Assembly: GCF_964237555.1 (NCBI RefSeq)
Contig: NC_091444.1
Coordinates: forward strand, 86,046,213-86,110,212
Reading direction: 5' to 3'
Length of the DNA stretch: 64,000 nt
Source: Oryctolagus cuniculus
Taxonomy: Eukaryota > Chordata > Mammalia > Lagomorpha > Leporidae
A program made the position numbers and the translations under genes. Shown here piece by piece: positions 1 to 15,000 of this stretch (positions are counted from its first letter, which is position 1; every line of letters starts with the position of its first letter). The notes beneath the pieces were generated by a model. It had not been told where the DNA came from. It was given only the letters and a program-made list of their open reading frames with translations, and did no database searches.

Positions 1-3000
1 TCCATTTCTTTGTCCAAAACACAAAAACTCATGTTGGTCGTGCTGCCTCTAGAATTCTAAGCATGACACGCTAATTCGTTTTGTTTTTTTTTTTTATTTC
101 ATAATGGGTCTGCTGTCTAAACTCGTGTTTGTGTTGCGTCAGAATACAAAATTTGGGAAGGAAGAAGGCAAAACCAACTCAGACCCAGAAATCCTTTAGG
201 AAATTGCCGCTCAAGAAACCAAAACTCGGCTGAGGCACCCAAAACCATGACAGAAAGCCAGAATTGGAGCAAGCCAACAGCTGTGCCCTGATTGAAAAAG
301 ACCATTCCTTCCGGGTCTTGAACTCCATATTCCAGCCTCAAAATCAAAGCTCACATCAGAAAATTCATTACAAACCATGATAAAGAAGAAAAATGTGAAA
401 AGAGCCAAAGAAATGGAAGAGTCCTTTTTGATAGTGGGCTTGATTTAGTCACAAGGAAACAGGCTGTTTCCGCATTCATCCACCCCTCCCAGCTGACTGG
501 CTTTGGAAAACTCATTCAATTCACCTGAAAATCGCTGGCAAATTGATTTGGGGAATTCATGATCATTCCCCTCTGCAAAAGGGTTCCATTTCTTTGTCCA
601 AAACACAAAAACTCATGTTGGTCGTGCTGCCTCTAGAATTCTAAGCATGACACGCTAATTGGTTTTGGGTTTTTTCATTTCATAATGGATCTGCTGTCTA
701 AACTCGTGTTTGTATTGCGTCAGAATACAAAATTTGGGAAGGAAGAAGGCAAAACCAACTCAGACCCAGAAATCCTTTAGGAAATTGCCGCTCAAGAAAC
801 CAAAACTCGGCTGAGGCACCCAAAACCATGACAGAAAGCCAGAATTGGAGCAAGCCAACAGCTGTGCCCTGATTGAAAAAGACCATTCCTTCCGGGTCTT
901 GAACTCCATATTCCAGCCTCAAAATCAAAGCTCACATCAGAAAATTCATTACAAACCATGATAAAGAAGAAAAAAGTGAGAAGAGCCAAAGAAATGGAAG
1001 AGTCCTTTTTGATAGTGGGCTTGATTTAGTCACAAGGAAACAGGCTGTTTCCGCATTCATCCACCCCTCCCAGCTGACTGGCTTTGGAAAACTCATTCAA
1101 TTCACCTGAAAATCGCTGGCAAACTGATTTGGGGAATTAATTATCGTTCCCCTCTGCAAAAGGGTTCCATTTCTTTTTCCAAAACACAAAAACTCATGTT
1201 GGTCGTGCTGCCTCTTGAATTCTAAGCATGACACGCTAATTGGTTTTGGGTTTTTTCATTTCATAATGGAACTGCTGTCTAAACTCGTGTTTGTATTGCG
1301 TCAGAATACAAAATTTGGGAAGGAAGAAGGCAAAACCAACTCAGACCCAGAAATCATTTAGGAAATTGCCGCTCAAGAAAACAAAACTCGGCTGAGGCAC
1401 CCAAAACCATGACAGAAAGCCAGAATTGGAGCAAGCCAACAGCTGTGCCCTGATTGAAAAAGACCATTGATTCCGTGTCTTGAACTCCATATTCCAGCCT
1501 CAAAATCAAAGCTCACATCAGAAAATTCATTACAAACCATGAGAAACAAGAAAAATGTGAAAAGAGCCAAAGAAATGGAAGAGTCCTTTTTGATTGTGGG
1601 CTTGATTTAGTCACAAGGAAACAGGCTGTTTCCGTATTCATCCAGCCCTCCCAGCTGACTGGCTTTGGAAAACTCATTCAATTCACCTGAAAATCGCTGG
1701 CAAACTGATTTGGGGAATTAATGATCGTTCCCCTCTGCAAAAGGGTTCCATTTCTTTTTCCAAAACACAAAAACTCATGTTGGTCGTGCTGCCTCTAGAA
1801 TTCTAAGCATGACACGCGAATTGGTTTTCGTTTTTTTTTTTTATTTCATAGTGGATCTGCTGTCTAAACTCGTGTTTGTATTGCGTCAGAATACAAAATT
1901 TGGGAAGGAAGAAGGCAAAACCAACTCAGACCCAGAAATCATTTAGGAAATTGCCGCTCAAGAAACCAAAACTCGGCTGAGGCACCCAAAACCATGACAG
2001 AAAGCCAGAATTGGAGCAAGCCAACAGCTGTGCCCTCATTGAAAAAGACCATTCCTTCCGTGTCTTGAACTCCATATTCCAGCCTCAAAATCAAAGCTTA
2101 CATCAGAAAATTCATTACAAACCATGAGAAACAAGAAAAATGTGAAAAGAGCCAAAGAAATGGAAGAGTCCTTTTTGATTGTGGGCTTGATTTAGTCACA
2201 AGGAAACAGGCTGTTTCCGGATTCATCCAGCCCTCCCAGCTGACTGGCTTTGGAAAACTCTTTCAATTCAAGTGAAAATCACTGGCAAACTGATTTGGGG
2301 GAATTAATTATCGAACCCCTCTGCAAAAGGGTTCCATTTCTTTTTCCAAAACACAAAAACTCATGTTGGTCGTGCTGCTTCTTGAATTCTAAGCATGACA
2401 CGCTAATTCGTTTTGTTTTTTATTTCATAATGGATCTGCTGTCTAAACTCGTGTTTGTATTGCGTCAGAATACAAAATTTGGGAAGGAAGAAGGCAAACC
2501 CAACTCAGACCCAGAAATCAATTAGGACATTGCCGCTCAAGAAACCAAAACTTGGCTGAGGCACCCAAAACCATGACAGAACGCCTGAATTGGAGCAAGC
2601 CAACAGCTGTGCCCTGATTGAAAAAGACCTCATTCCGTGTCTTGAACTCCATATTCCAGCCTCAAAATCAAAGCTCACATCAGAAAATTCATTACAAACC
2701 ATGATAAAGAAGAAAAAAGTGAGAAGAGCCAAAGAAATGCAAGAGTGCTTTTTGATAGTGGGCTTGATTTAGTCACAAGGAAACAGGCTGTTTCCGGATT
2801 CATCCACCCCTGCCAGCTGACTGGCTGTGGAAAACTCATTCAATTCACCTGAAAATCGCTGGCAAACTGATTTGGGGAATTAATATCGTTCCCCTCTGCA
2901 AAAGGGTTCCATTTCTTTGTCCAAAACAGAAAAACTCATGTTGGTCGTGCTGCCTCTAGAATTCTAAGCATGACACGCTAATTCGTTTTGGTTTTTTTTT

Positions 3001-6000
3001 TATTTCATAATGGGTCTGCTGTCTAAACTCGTGTTTGTGTTGCGTCAGAATACAAAATTTGGGAAGGAAGAAGGCAAAACCAACTCAGACCCAGAAATCA
3101 TTTAGGAAATTGCCGCTCAAGAAACCAAAACTCGGCTGAGGCACCCAAAACCATGACAGAAAGCCAGAATTGGAGCAAGCCAACAGCTGTGCCCTGATTG
3201 AAAAAGACCATTCCTTCCGTGTCTTGAACTCCATATTCCAGCCTCAAAATGAAAGCTTACATCAGAAAATTCATTACAAACCATGATAAAGAAGAAAAAT
3301 GTGAAAAGAGCCAAAGAAATGGAAGAGTCCTTTTTGATAGTGGGCTTGATTTAGTCACAAGGAAACAGGCTGTTTCCGGATTCATCCACCCCTCCCAGCT
3401 GACTGGCTTTGGAAAACTCATTCAATTCACCTGAAAATCGCTGGCAAACTGATTTGGGGAATTAATTATCGTTCCCCTCTGCAAAAGGGTTCCATTTCTT
3501 TGTCCAAAACACAAAAACTCATGTTGGTCGTGCTGCCTCTAGAATTCTAAGCATGACACGCTAATTCGATTTGGTTTTTTTTTTATTTCATAATGGTTCT
3601 GCTGTCTAAACTCGTGTTTGTGTTGCGTCAGAATACAAAATTTGGGAAGGAAGAAGGCAAAACCAACTCAGACCCAGAAATCCTTTAGGAAATTGCCGCT
3701 CAACAAACCAAAACTCGGCTGAGGCACCCAAAACCATGACAGAAAGCCAGAATTGGAGCAAGCCAACAGCTGTGCCCTGATTGAAAAAGACCATTCCTTC
3801 CGGGTCTTGAACTCCATATTCCAGCCTCAAAATCAAAGCTCACATCAGAAAATTCATTACAAACCATGATAAAGAAGAAAAATGTGAAAAGAGCCAAAGA
3901 AATGGAAGAGTCCTTTTTGATAGTGGGCTTGATTTAGTCACAAGGAAACAGGCTGTTTCCGCATTCATCCACCCCTCCCAGCTGACTGGCTTTGGAAAAC
4001 TCATTCAATTCACCTGAAAATCGCTGGCAAATTGATTTGGGGAATTCATGATCATTCCCCTCTGCAAAAGGGTTCCATTTCTTTGTCCAAAACACAAAAA
4101 CTCATGTTGGTCGTGCTGCCTCTAGAATTCTAAGCATGACACGCTAATTGGTTTTGGTTTTTTTCATTTCATAATGGATCTGCTGTCTAAACTCGTGTTT
4201 GTATTGCGTCAGAATACAAAATTTGGGAAGGAAGAAGGCAAAACCAACTCAGACCCAGAAATCCTTTAGGAAATTGCCGCTCAAGAAACCAAAACTCGGC
4301 TGAGGCACCCAAAACCATGACAGAAAGCCAGAATTGGAGCAAGCCAACAGCTGTGCCCTCATTGAAAAAGACCATTCCTTCCGTGTCTTGAACTCCATAT
4401 TCCAGCCTCAAAATCAAGGCTCACATCAGAAAATTCATTACAAACCATGATAAAGAAGAAAAAAGTGAGAAGAGCCAAAGAAATGGAAGAGTCCTTTTTG
4501 ATAGTGGGCTTGATTTAGTCACAAGGAAACAGGCTGTTTCCGCATTCATCCACCCCTCCCAGCTGACTGGCTTTGGAAAACTCATTCAATTCACCTGAAA
4601 ATCGCTGGCAAACTGATTTGGGGAATTAATTATCGTTCCCCTCTGCAAAAGGGTTCCATTTCTTTTTCCAAAACACAAAAACTCATGTTGGTCGTGCTGC
4701 CTCTTGAATTCTAAGCATGACACGCTAATTCGTTTTGTTTTTTATTTCATAATGGATCTGCTGTCTAAACTCGTGTTTGTATTGCGTCAGAATACAAAAT
4801 TTGGGAAGGAAGAAGGCAAAACCAACTCAGACCCAGAAATCATTTAGGAAATTGCCGCTCAAGAAAACAAAACTCGGCTGAGGCACCCAAAACCATGACA
4901 GAAAGCCAGAATTGGAGCAAGCCAACAGCTGTGCCCTGATTGAAAAAGACCATTGCTTCCGTGTCTTGAACTCCATATTCCAGCCTCAAAATCAAAGCTC
5001 ACATCAGAAAATTCATTACAAACCATGACAAACAAGAAAAATGTGAAAAGAGCCAAAGAAATGGAAGAGTCCTTTTTGATTGTGGGCTTGATTTAGTCAC
5101 AAGGAAACAGGCTGTTTGCGCATTCATCCACCCCTCCCAGCTGACTGGCTTTGGAAAACTCATTCAATTCACCTGAAAATCGCTGGCAAACTGATTTGGG
5201 GAATTAATGATCGTTCCCCTCTGCAAAAGGGTTCCATTTCTTTTTCCAAAACACAAAAACTCATGTTGGTCGTGCTGCCTCTAGAATTCTAAGCATGACA
5301 CGCGAATTGGTTTTGGTTTTTTTTTTATTTCATAGTGGATCTGCTGTCTAAACTCGTGTTTGTGTTGCGTCAGAATACAAAATTTGGGAAGGAAGAAGGC
5401 AAAACCAACTCAGACCCAGAAATCATTTAGAAAATTGCTGCTCAAGAAACCAAAACTCTGCTGAGGCACCCAAAACCATGACAGAAAGCCAGAATTGGAA
5501 CAAGCCAACAGCTGTGCCCTGATTGAAAAAGACCATTCCTTCCGTGTCTTGAATTCCATATTCCAGCCTCAAAATCAAAGCTCACATCAGAAAATTCATT
5601 ACAAACCATGATAAAGAAGAAAAAAGTGAGAAGAGCCAAAGAAATGGAAGAGTCCTTTTTGATAGTGGGCTTGATTTAGTCACAAGGAAACAGGCTGTTT
5701 CCGCATTCATCCACCCCTCCCAGCTGACTGGCTTTGGAAAACTCATTCAATTCACCTGAAAATCGCTGGCAAACTGATTTGGGGAATTAATTATCGTTCC
5801 CCTCTGCAAAAGGGTTCCATTTCTTTTTCTAAAACACAAAAACTCATGTTGGTCGTGCTGCCTCTAGAATTCTAAGCATGACTCGCTAATTGGTTTTGGT
5901 TTTTTTCATTTCATAATGGATCTGCTGTCTAAACTCGTGTTTGTATTGCATCAGAATACAAAATTTGGGAAGGAAGAAGGCAAAACCAACTCAAACCCAG

Positions 6001-9000
6001 AAATCATTCAGGAAATTGCCGCTCAAGAAACAAAACTCAGCTGAGGTACCCAAAACCATGACAGAAAGCCTGAATTGGAACAAGCCAACAGCTGTGCCCT
6101 GATTGAAAAAGACCTCATTCCGTGTCTTGAACTCCATATTCCAGCCTCAAAATCAAAGCTCACATCAGAAAATTCATTACAAACCATGAAAAAGAAGAAA
6201 AAAGTGAGAAGAGCCAAAGAAATGCAAGAGTCCTTTTTGATAGTGGGCTTGATTAAGTCACAAGGAAACAGGCTGTTTCCGGATTCATCCACCCCTCCCA
6301 GCTGACTGGCTGTGGAAAACTCATTCAATTCACCTGAAAATCGCTGGCAAACTGATTTGGGGAATTAATTATCATTCCCCTCTGCAAAAGGGTTCCATTT
6401 CTTTGTCCAAAACACAAAAACTCATGTTGGTCGTGCTGCCTCTAGAATTCTAAGCATGACATGCTAATTGGTTTTGGTTTTTTTTTCTTTCATAATGGAT
6501 CTGCTGTCGAAACTCGTGTTTGTATTGCGTCAGAATACAAAATTTGGGAAGGAAGAAGGCAAAACCAACTCAGACCCAGAAATCCTTTAGGAAATTGCCG
6601 CTCAAGAAACCAAAACTCGGCTGAGGCACCCAAAACCATGACAGAAAGCCAGAATTGGAGGAAGCCAACAGCTGTGCCCTGATTGAAAAAGACCATTCCT
6701 TCCGTGTCTTGAATTCCATATTCCAGCCTCAAAATCAAAGCTCACATCAGAAAATTCATTACAAACCATGATAAAGAAGAAAAAAGTGAGAAGAGCCAAA
6801 GAAATGGAAGAGTCCTTTTTGATAGTGGGCTTGATTTAGTCACAAGGAAACAGGCTGTTTCCGCATTCATCCACCCCTCCCAGCTGACTGGCTTTGGAAA
6901 ACTCATTCAATTCACCTGAAAATCGCTGGCAAACTGATTTGGGGAATTAATTATCGTTCCCCTCTGCAAAAGGGTTCCATTTCTTTTTCTAAAACACAAA
7001 AACTCATGTTGGTCGTGCTGCCTCTAGAATTCTAAGCATGACACGCTAATTCATTTTGTTTTTTTCTTGCACAATGGATCTGCTGTCTAAACTCGTGTTT
7101 GTATTGCGTCAGAATACAAAATTTGGGAAGGAAGAAGGCAAAACCAACTCAGACCCATAAATCATTTAGGAAATTGCCGCTCAAGAAACCAAAACTCGGC
7201 TGAGGCACCCAAAACCATGACAGAAAGCCAGAATTGGAGCAAGCCAACAGCTGTGCCCTCATTGAAAAAGACCATTCCTTCCATGTCTTGAACTCCATAT
7301 TCCAGCCTCAAAATCAAAGCTCACATCAGAAAATTCATTACAAACCATGATAAAGAAGAAAAATGTGAAAAGAGCTAAAGAAATGCAAGAGTCTTTTTGA
7401 TAGTGGGCTTGATTTAGTCACAAGGAAACAGGCTGTTTCCATATTCATCCACCCCTCCCAGCTGACTGGCTTTGGAAAACTCATTCAATTCACCTGAAAA
7501 TCGCTGGCAAACTGATTTGGGGAATTAATTATCGTTCCCCTCTGCAAAAGGGTTCCATTTCTTTGTCCAAAACACAAAAACTCATGTTGGTCGTGCTGCC
7601 TCTAGAATTCTAAGCATGACACGCTAATTCGTTTTTTTTTTTTTTTTATTTCATAATGGATCTGCTGTCGAAACTCGTGTTTGTATTGCGTCAGAATACA
7701 AAATTTGGGAAGTAAGAAGGCAAAACCAACTCAGACCCAGAAATCATTTAGGAAATTGCCGCTCAAGAAACCAAACTCGGCTGAGGCACCCAAAACCATG
7801 ACAGAAAGCCAGAATTGGAGCAAGCCAACAGCTGTGCCCTGATTGAAAAAGACCATTCCTTCCGGGTCTTGAACTCCATATTCCAGCCTCAAAATCAAAG
7901 CTCACATCAGAAAATTCATTACAAAGCATGATAAAGAAGAAAAATGTGAAAAGAGCCAAAGAAATGCAAGAGTCCTTTTTGATAGTGGGCTTGATTTAGT
8001 CACAAGGAAACAGGCTGTTTCCGGATTCATCCACCCCTCCCAGCTGACTGGCTTTGGAAAACTCATTCAATTCACCTGAAAATCGCTGGCAAACTGATTT
8101 GGGGAATTAATTATCGTTCCCCTCTGCAAAAGGGTTCCATTTCTTTGTCCAAAACACAAAAACTCATGTTGGTCGTGCTGCCTCTAGAATTCTAAGCATG
8201 ACACGCTAATTGGTTTTGGTTTTTTTCATTTCATAATGGATCTGCTGTCTAAACTCGTGTGTGTATTGCGTCAGAATACAAAATTTGGGAAGGAAGAAGG
8301 CAAAACCAACTCAGACCCGGAATGCATTTAGGAAATTGCCGCTCAAGAAACCAAAACTCGGCTGAGGCACCCAAAACCATGACAGAAAGCCAGAATTGGA
8401 GCAAGCCAACAGCTGTGCCCTCATTGAAAAAGACCATTCCTTCCGGGTCTTGAACTCCATATTCCAGCCTCAAAATCAAAGCTCACATCAGAAAATTCAT
8501 TACAAACCATGATAAAGAAGAAAAAAGTGAGAAGAGCCAAAGAAATGGAAGAGTCCTTTTTGATAGTGGGCTTGATTTAGTCACAAGGAAACAGGCTGTT
8601 TCCGTATTCATCCACCCCTCCCAGCTGACTGGCTTTGGAAAACTCATTCAATTCACCTGAAAATCGCTGGCAAACTGATTTGGGGAATTAATTATCGTTC
8701 CCCTCTGCAAAAGGGTTCCATTTCTTTTTCTAAAACACAAAAACTCATGTTGGTCGTGCTGCCTCTAGAATTCTAAGCATGACTCGCTAATTGGTTTTGG
8801 TTTTTTTCATTTCATAATGGATCTGCTGTCTAAACTCGTGTTTGTATTGCGTCAGAATACAAAATTTGGGAAGGAAGAAGGCAAAACCAACTCAAACCCA
8901 GAAATCATTCAGGAAATTGCCGCTCAAGAAACAAAACTCAGCTGAGGTACCCAAAACCATGACAGAAAGCCAGAATTGGAGCAAGCCAACAGCTGTGCCC

Positions 9001-12000
9001 TGATTGAAAAAGACCTCATTCCGTGTCTTGAACTCCATATTCCAGCCTCAAAATCAAAGCTCACATCAGAAAATTCATTACAAACCATGATAAAGAAGAA
9101 AAAAGTGAGAAGAGCCAAAGAAATGCAAGAGTGCTTTTTGATAGTGGGCTTGATTTAGTCACAAGGAAACAGGCTGTTTCCGGATTCATCCACCCCTGCC
9201 AGCTGACTGGCTGTGGAAAACTCATTCAATTCACCTGAAAATCGCTGGCAAACTGATTTGGGGAATTAATATCGTTCCCCTCTGCAAAAGGGTTCCATTT
9301 CTTTGTCCAAAACAGAAAAACTCATGTTGGTCGTGCTGCCTCTAGAATTCTAAGCATGACACGCTAATTCGTTTTGGTTTTTTTTTTATTTCATAATGGG
9401 TCTGCTGTCTAAACTCGTGTTTGTGTTGCGTCAGAATACAAAATTTGGGAAGGAAGAAGGCAAAACCAACTCAGACCCAGAAATCATTTAGGAAATTGCC
9501 GCTCAAGAAACCAAAACTCGGCTGAGGCACCCAAAACCATGACAGAAAGCCAGAATTGGAGCAAGCCAACAGCTGTGCCCTGATTGGAAAAGACCATTCC
9601 TTCCGTGTCTTGAACTCCATATTCCAGCCTCAAAATGAAAGCTTACATCAGAAAATTCATTACAAACCATGATAAAGAAGAAAAATGTGAAAAGAGCCAA
9701 AGAAATGGAAGAGTCCTTTTTGATAGTGGGCTTGATTTAGTCACAAGGAAACAGGCTGTTTCCGGATTCATCCACCCCTCCCAGCTGACTGGCTTTGGAA
9801 AACTCATTCAATTCACCTGAAAATCGCTGGCAAACTGATTTGGGGAATTAATGATCGTTCCCCTCTGCAAAAGGGTTCCATTTCTTTGTCCAAAACACAA
9901 AAACTCATGTTGGTCGTGCTGCCTCTAGAATTCTAAGCATGACACGCTAATTCGTTTTGGTTTTTTTTTTATTTCATAATGGTTCTGCTGTCTAAACTCG
10001 TGTTTGTGTTGCGTCAGAATACAAAATTTGGGAAGGAAGAAGGCAAAACCAACTCAGACCCAGAAATCATTTAGAAAATTGCTGCTCAAGAAACCAAAAC
10101 TCTGCTGAGGCACCCAAAACCATGACAGAAAGCCAGAATTGGAGCAAGCCAACAGCTGTGCCCTGATTGGAAAAGACCATTCCTTCCCTGTCTTGAACTC
10201 CATATTCCAGCCTCAAAATCAAAGCTCACATCAGAAAATTCATTACAAACCATGATAAAGAAGAAAAAAGTGAGAAGAGCCAAAGAAATGGAAGAGTCCT
10301 TTTTGATAGTGGGCTTGATTTAGTCACAAGGAAACAGGCTGTTTCCGGATTCATCCACCCCTCCCAGCTGACTGGCTTTGGAAAACTCATTCAATTCACC
10401 TGAAATCGCTGGCAAACTGATTTGGGGAATTAATTATCGTTCCTCTCTGCAAAAGGTTTCCATTTCTTTTTCCAAAACAGAAAAACTCATGTTGGTCGTG
10501 CTGCCTCTTGAATTCTAAGCATGACACGCTAATTCGTTTTGTTTTTTCTTTCATAATGGATCTGCTGTCTAAACTCGTGTTTGTATTGCGTCAGAATACA
10601 AAATTTGGGAAGGAAGAAGGCAAAACCAACTCAGACCCAGAAATCATTTAGGAAATTGCCGCTCAAGAAACCAAAACTCGGCTGAGGCACCCAAAACCAT
10701 GACAGAAAGCCAGAATTGGAGCAAGCCAACAGCTGTGCCCTCATTGAAAAAGACCATTCCTTCCGTGTCTTGAACTCCATATTCCAGCCTCAAAATCAAA
10801 GCTCACATCAGAAAATTCATTACAAACCATGAGAAACAAGAAAAATGTGAAAAGAGCCAAAGAAATGGAAGAGTCCTTTTTGATAGTGGGCTTGATTTAG
10901 TCACAAGGAAACAGGCTGTTTCCGCATTCATCCAGCCCTCCCAGCTGACTGGCTTTGGAAAACTCTTTCAATTCAAGTGAAAATCACTGGCAAACTGATT
11001 TGGGGGAATTAATTATCGAACCCCTCTGCAAAAGGGTTCCATTTCTTTGTCCAAAACACAAAAACTCATGTTGGTCGTGCTGCCTCTAGAATTCTAAGCA
11101 TGACACGCTAATTGGTTTTGGTTTTTTTTTTATTTCATAGTGGATCTGCTGTCTAAACTCGTGTTTGTATTGCGTCAGAATACAAAATTTGGGAAGGAAG
11201 AAGGCAAAACCAACTCAGACCCAGAAATCCTTTAGGAAATTGCCGCTCAAGAAACCAAAACTCGGCTGAGGCACCCAAAACCATGACAGAAAGCCAGAAT
11301 TGGAGCAAGCCAACAGCTGTGCCCTCATTGAAAAAACCATTCCTTCCGTGTCTTGAACTCCATATTCCAGCCTCAAAATCAAAGCTCACATCAGAAAATT
11401 CATTACAAACCATGATAAAGAAGAAAAAAGTGAGAAGAGCCAAAGAAATGGAAGAGTCCTTTTTGATAGTGGGCTTGATTTAGTCACAAGGAAACAGGCT
11501 GTTTCCGCATTCATCCACCCCTCCCAGCTGACTGGCTTTGGAAAACTCATTCAATTCACCTGAAAATCGCTGGCAAACTGATTTGGGGAATTAATTATCG
11601 TTCCCCTCTGCAAAAGGGTTCCATTTCTTTTTCCAAAACACAAAAACTCATGTTGGTCGTGCTGCCTCTTGAATTCTAAGCATGACACGCTAATTCGTTT
11701 TGTTTTTTATTTCATAATGGATCTGCTGTCTAAACTCGTGTTTGTATTGCGTCAGAATACAAAATTTGGGAAGGAAGAAGGCAAAACCAACTCAGACCCA
11801 GAAATCATTTAGGAAATTGCCGCTCAAGAAAACAAAACTCGGCTGAGGCACCCAAAACCATGACAGAAAGCCAGAATTGGAGCAAGCCAACAGCTGTGCC
11901 CTGATTGAAAAAGACCATTCCTTCCGTGTCTTGAACTCCATATTCCAGCCTCAAAATCAAAGCTCACATCAGAAAATTCATTACAAACCATGAGAAACAA

Positions 12001-15000
12001 GAAAAATGTGAAAAGAGCCAAAGAAATGGAAGAGTCCTTTTTGATTGTGGGCTTGATTTAGTCACAAGGAAACAGGCTGTTTCCGCATTCATCCACCCCT
12101 CCCAGCTGACTGGCTTTGGAAAACTCTTTCAATTCAAGTGAAAATCACTGGCAAACTGATTTGGGGGAATTTATTATCGAACCCCTCTGCAAAAGGGTTC
12201 CATTTCTTTTTCCAAAACACAAAAACTCATGTTGGTCGTGCTGCCTCTAGAATTCTAAGCATGACACGCTAATTGGTTTTGGTTTTTTTTTTTTATTTCA
12301 TAGTGGATCTGCTGTCTAAACTCGTGTTTGTATTGCGTCAGAATACAAAATTTGGGAAGGAAGAAGGCAAAACCAACTCAGACCCAGAAATCATTTAGGA
12401 AATTGCGGCTCAAGAAACCAAAACTCGGCTGAGGCACCCAAAACCATGACAGAAAGCCAGAATTGGAGCAAGCCAACAGCTGTGCCCTCATTGAAAAAGA
12501 CCATTCCTTCCGTGTCTTGAACTCCATATTCCAGCCTCAAAATCAAAGCTCACATCAGAAAATTCATTACAAACCATGATAAAGAAGAAAAAAGTGAGAA
12601 GAGCCAAAGAAATGCAAGAGTCCTTTTTGATAGTGGGCTTGATTTAGTCACAAGGAAACAGGCTGTTTCCGCATTCATCCACCCCTCCCAGCTGACTGGC
12701 TTTGGAAAACTCATTCAATTCACCTGAAATCGCTGGCAAACTGATTTGGGGAATTAATTATCGTTCCTCTCTGCAAAAGGTTTCCATTTCTTTTTCCAAA
12801 ACAGAAAAACTCATGTTGGTCGTGCTGCCTCTAGAATTCTAAGCATGACACGCTAATTCATTTTGTTTTTTTCTTGCACAATGGATCTGCTGTCTAAACT
12901 CGTGTTTGTATTGCGTCAGAATACAAAATTTGGGAAGGAAGAAGGCAAAACCAACTCAGACCCAGAAATCATTTAGGAAATTGCCGCTCAAGAAACCAAA
13001 ACTCGGCTGAGGCACCCAAAACCATGACAGAAAGCCAGAATTGGAGCAAGCCAACAGCTGCGCCCTGATTGAAAAAGACCATTCCTTCCGTGTCTTGAAC
13101 TCAATATTCCAGCCTCAAAATCAAAGCTCACATCAGAAAATTCATTACAAACCATGAGAAACAAGAAAAATGTGAAAAGAGCCAAAGAAATGGAAGAGTC
13201 CTTTTTGATTGTGGGCTTGATTTAGTCACAAGGAAACAGGCTGTTTCCGGATTCATCCACACCTCCCAGCTGACTGGCTTTGGAAAACTCTTTCAATTCA
13301 AGTGAAAATCACTGGCAAACTGATTTGGGGAATTAATTATCGTTCCCCTCTGCAAAAGGGTTCCATTTATTTTTCCAAAACACAAAAACTCATGTTGGTC
13401 GTGCTGCCTCTAGAATTCTAAGCATGACACGCTAATTGGTTTTGGTTTTTTTTTTTATTTCATAGTGGATCTGCTGTCTAAACTCGTGTTTCTATTGCGT
13501 CAGAATACAAAATTTGGGAAGGAAGAAGGCAAAACCAACTCAGACCCAGAAATCATTTAGGAAATTGCCGCTCAAGAACCAAAACGCGGCTGAGGCACCG
13601 AAAAGAATGACAGAAAGCCAGAATTGGAGCTAGCCAACAGCTGTGCCCTGATTTAAAAAGACCATTCCTTCCGTGTCTTGAACTCCATATTCCAGCCTCA
13701 AAATCAAAGCTCACATCAGAAAATTCATTACAAATCATGAGAAACAAGAAAAATGTGAAAAGAGCCAAAGAAATGGAAGAGTCCTTTTTGATAGTGGGCT
13801 TGATTTAGTCACAAGGAAACAGGCTGTTTCCGCATTCATCCACCCCTCCCAGCTGACTGGCTTTGGAAAACTCATTCAATTCACCTGAAATCGCTGGCAA
13901 ACTGATTTGGGGAATTAATTATCGTTCCTCTCTGCAAAAGGTTTCCATTTCTTTTTCCAAAACAGAAAAACTCATGTTGGTCGTGCTGCCTCTAGAATTC
14001 TAAGCATGACACGCTAATTGGTTTTGTTTTTTCTTTCATAATGGATCTGCTGTCTAAACTCGTGTTTGTATTGCGTCAGAATACAAAATTTGGGAAGGAA
14101 GAAGGCAAAACCAACTCAGACCCAGAAATCATTTAGGAAATTGCCGCTCAAGAAACCCAAACTCGGCTGAGGCACCCAAAACCATGACAGAAAGCCAGAA
14201 TTGGAGCAAGCCAAGAGCTGTGCCCTCATTGAAAAAGACCATTCCTTCCGTGTCTTGAACTCCATATTCCAGCCTCAAAATCAAAGCTCACATCAGAAAA
14301 TTCATTACAAACCATGAGAAACAAGAAAAATGTGAAAAGAGCCAAAGAAATGGAAGAGTCCTTTTTGATAGTGGGCTTGATTTAGTCACAAGGAAACAGG
14401 CTGTTTCCGCATTCATCCAGCCCTCCCAGCTGACTGGCTTTGGAAAACTCTTTCAATTCAAGTGAAAATCACTGGCAAACTGATTTGGGGGAATTAATTA
14501 TCGAACCCCTCTGCAAAAGGGTTCCATTTCTTTGTCCAAAACACAAAAACTCATGTTGGTCGTGCTGCCTCTAGAATTCTAAGCATGACACGCTAATTGG
14601 TTTTGGTTTTTTTTTTATTTCATAGTGGATCTGCTGTCTAAACTCGTGTTTGTATTGCGTCAGAATACAAAATTTGGGAAGGAAGAAGGCAAAACCAACT
14701 CAGACCCAGAAATCATTTAGGAAATTGCCGCTCAAGAAACCAAAACTCGGCTGAGGCACCCAAAACCATGACAGAAAGCCAGAATTGGAGCAAGCCAACA
14801 GCTGTGCCCTCATTGAAAAAAACCATTCCTTCCGTGTCTTGAACTCCATATTCCAGCCTCAAAATCAAAGCTCACATCAGAAAATTCATTACAAACCATG
14901 ATAAAGAAGAAAAAAGTGAGAAGAGCCAAAGAAATGGAAGAGTCCTTTTTGATAGTGGGCTTGATTTAGTCACAAGGAAACAGGCTGTTTCCGCATTCAT

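Noticed and set aside
60..700. CENP-B box in the monomer
   Set aside because: AATTCGTTTTG gives only the first half of the motif (TTCG); the required CGGG half is absent on both strands of the monomers I read.
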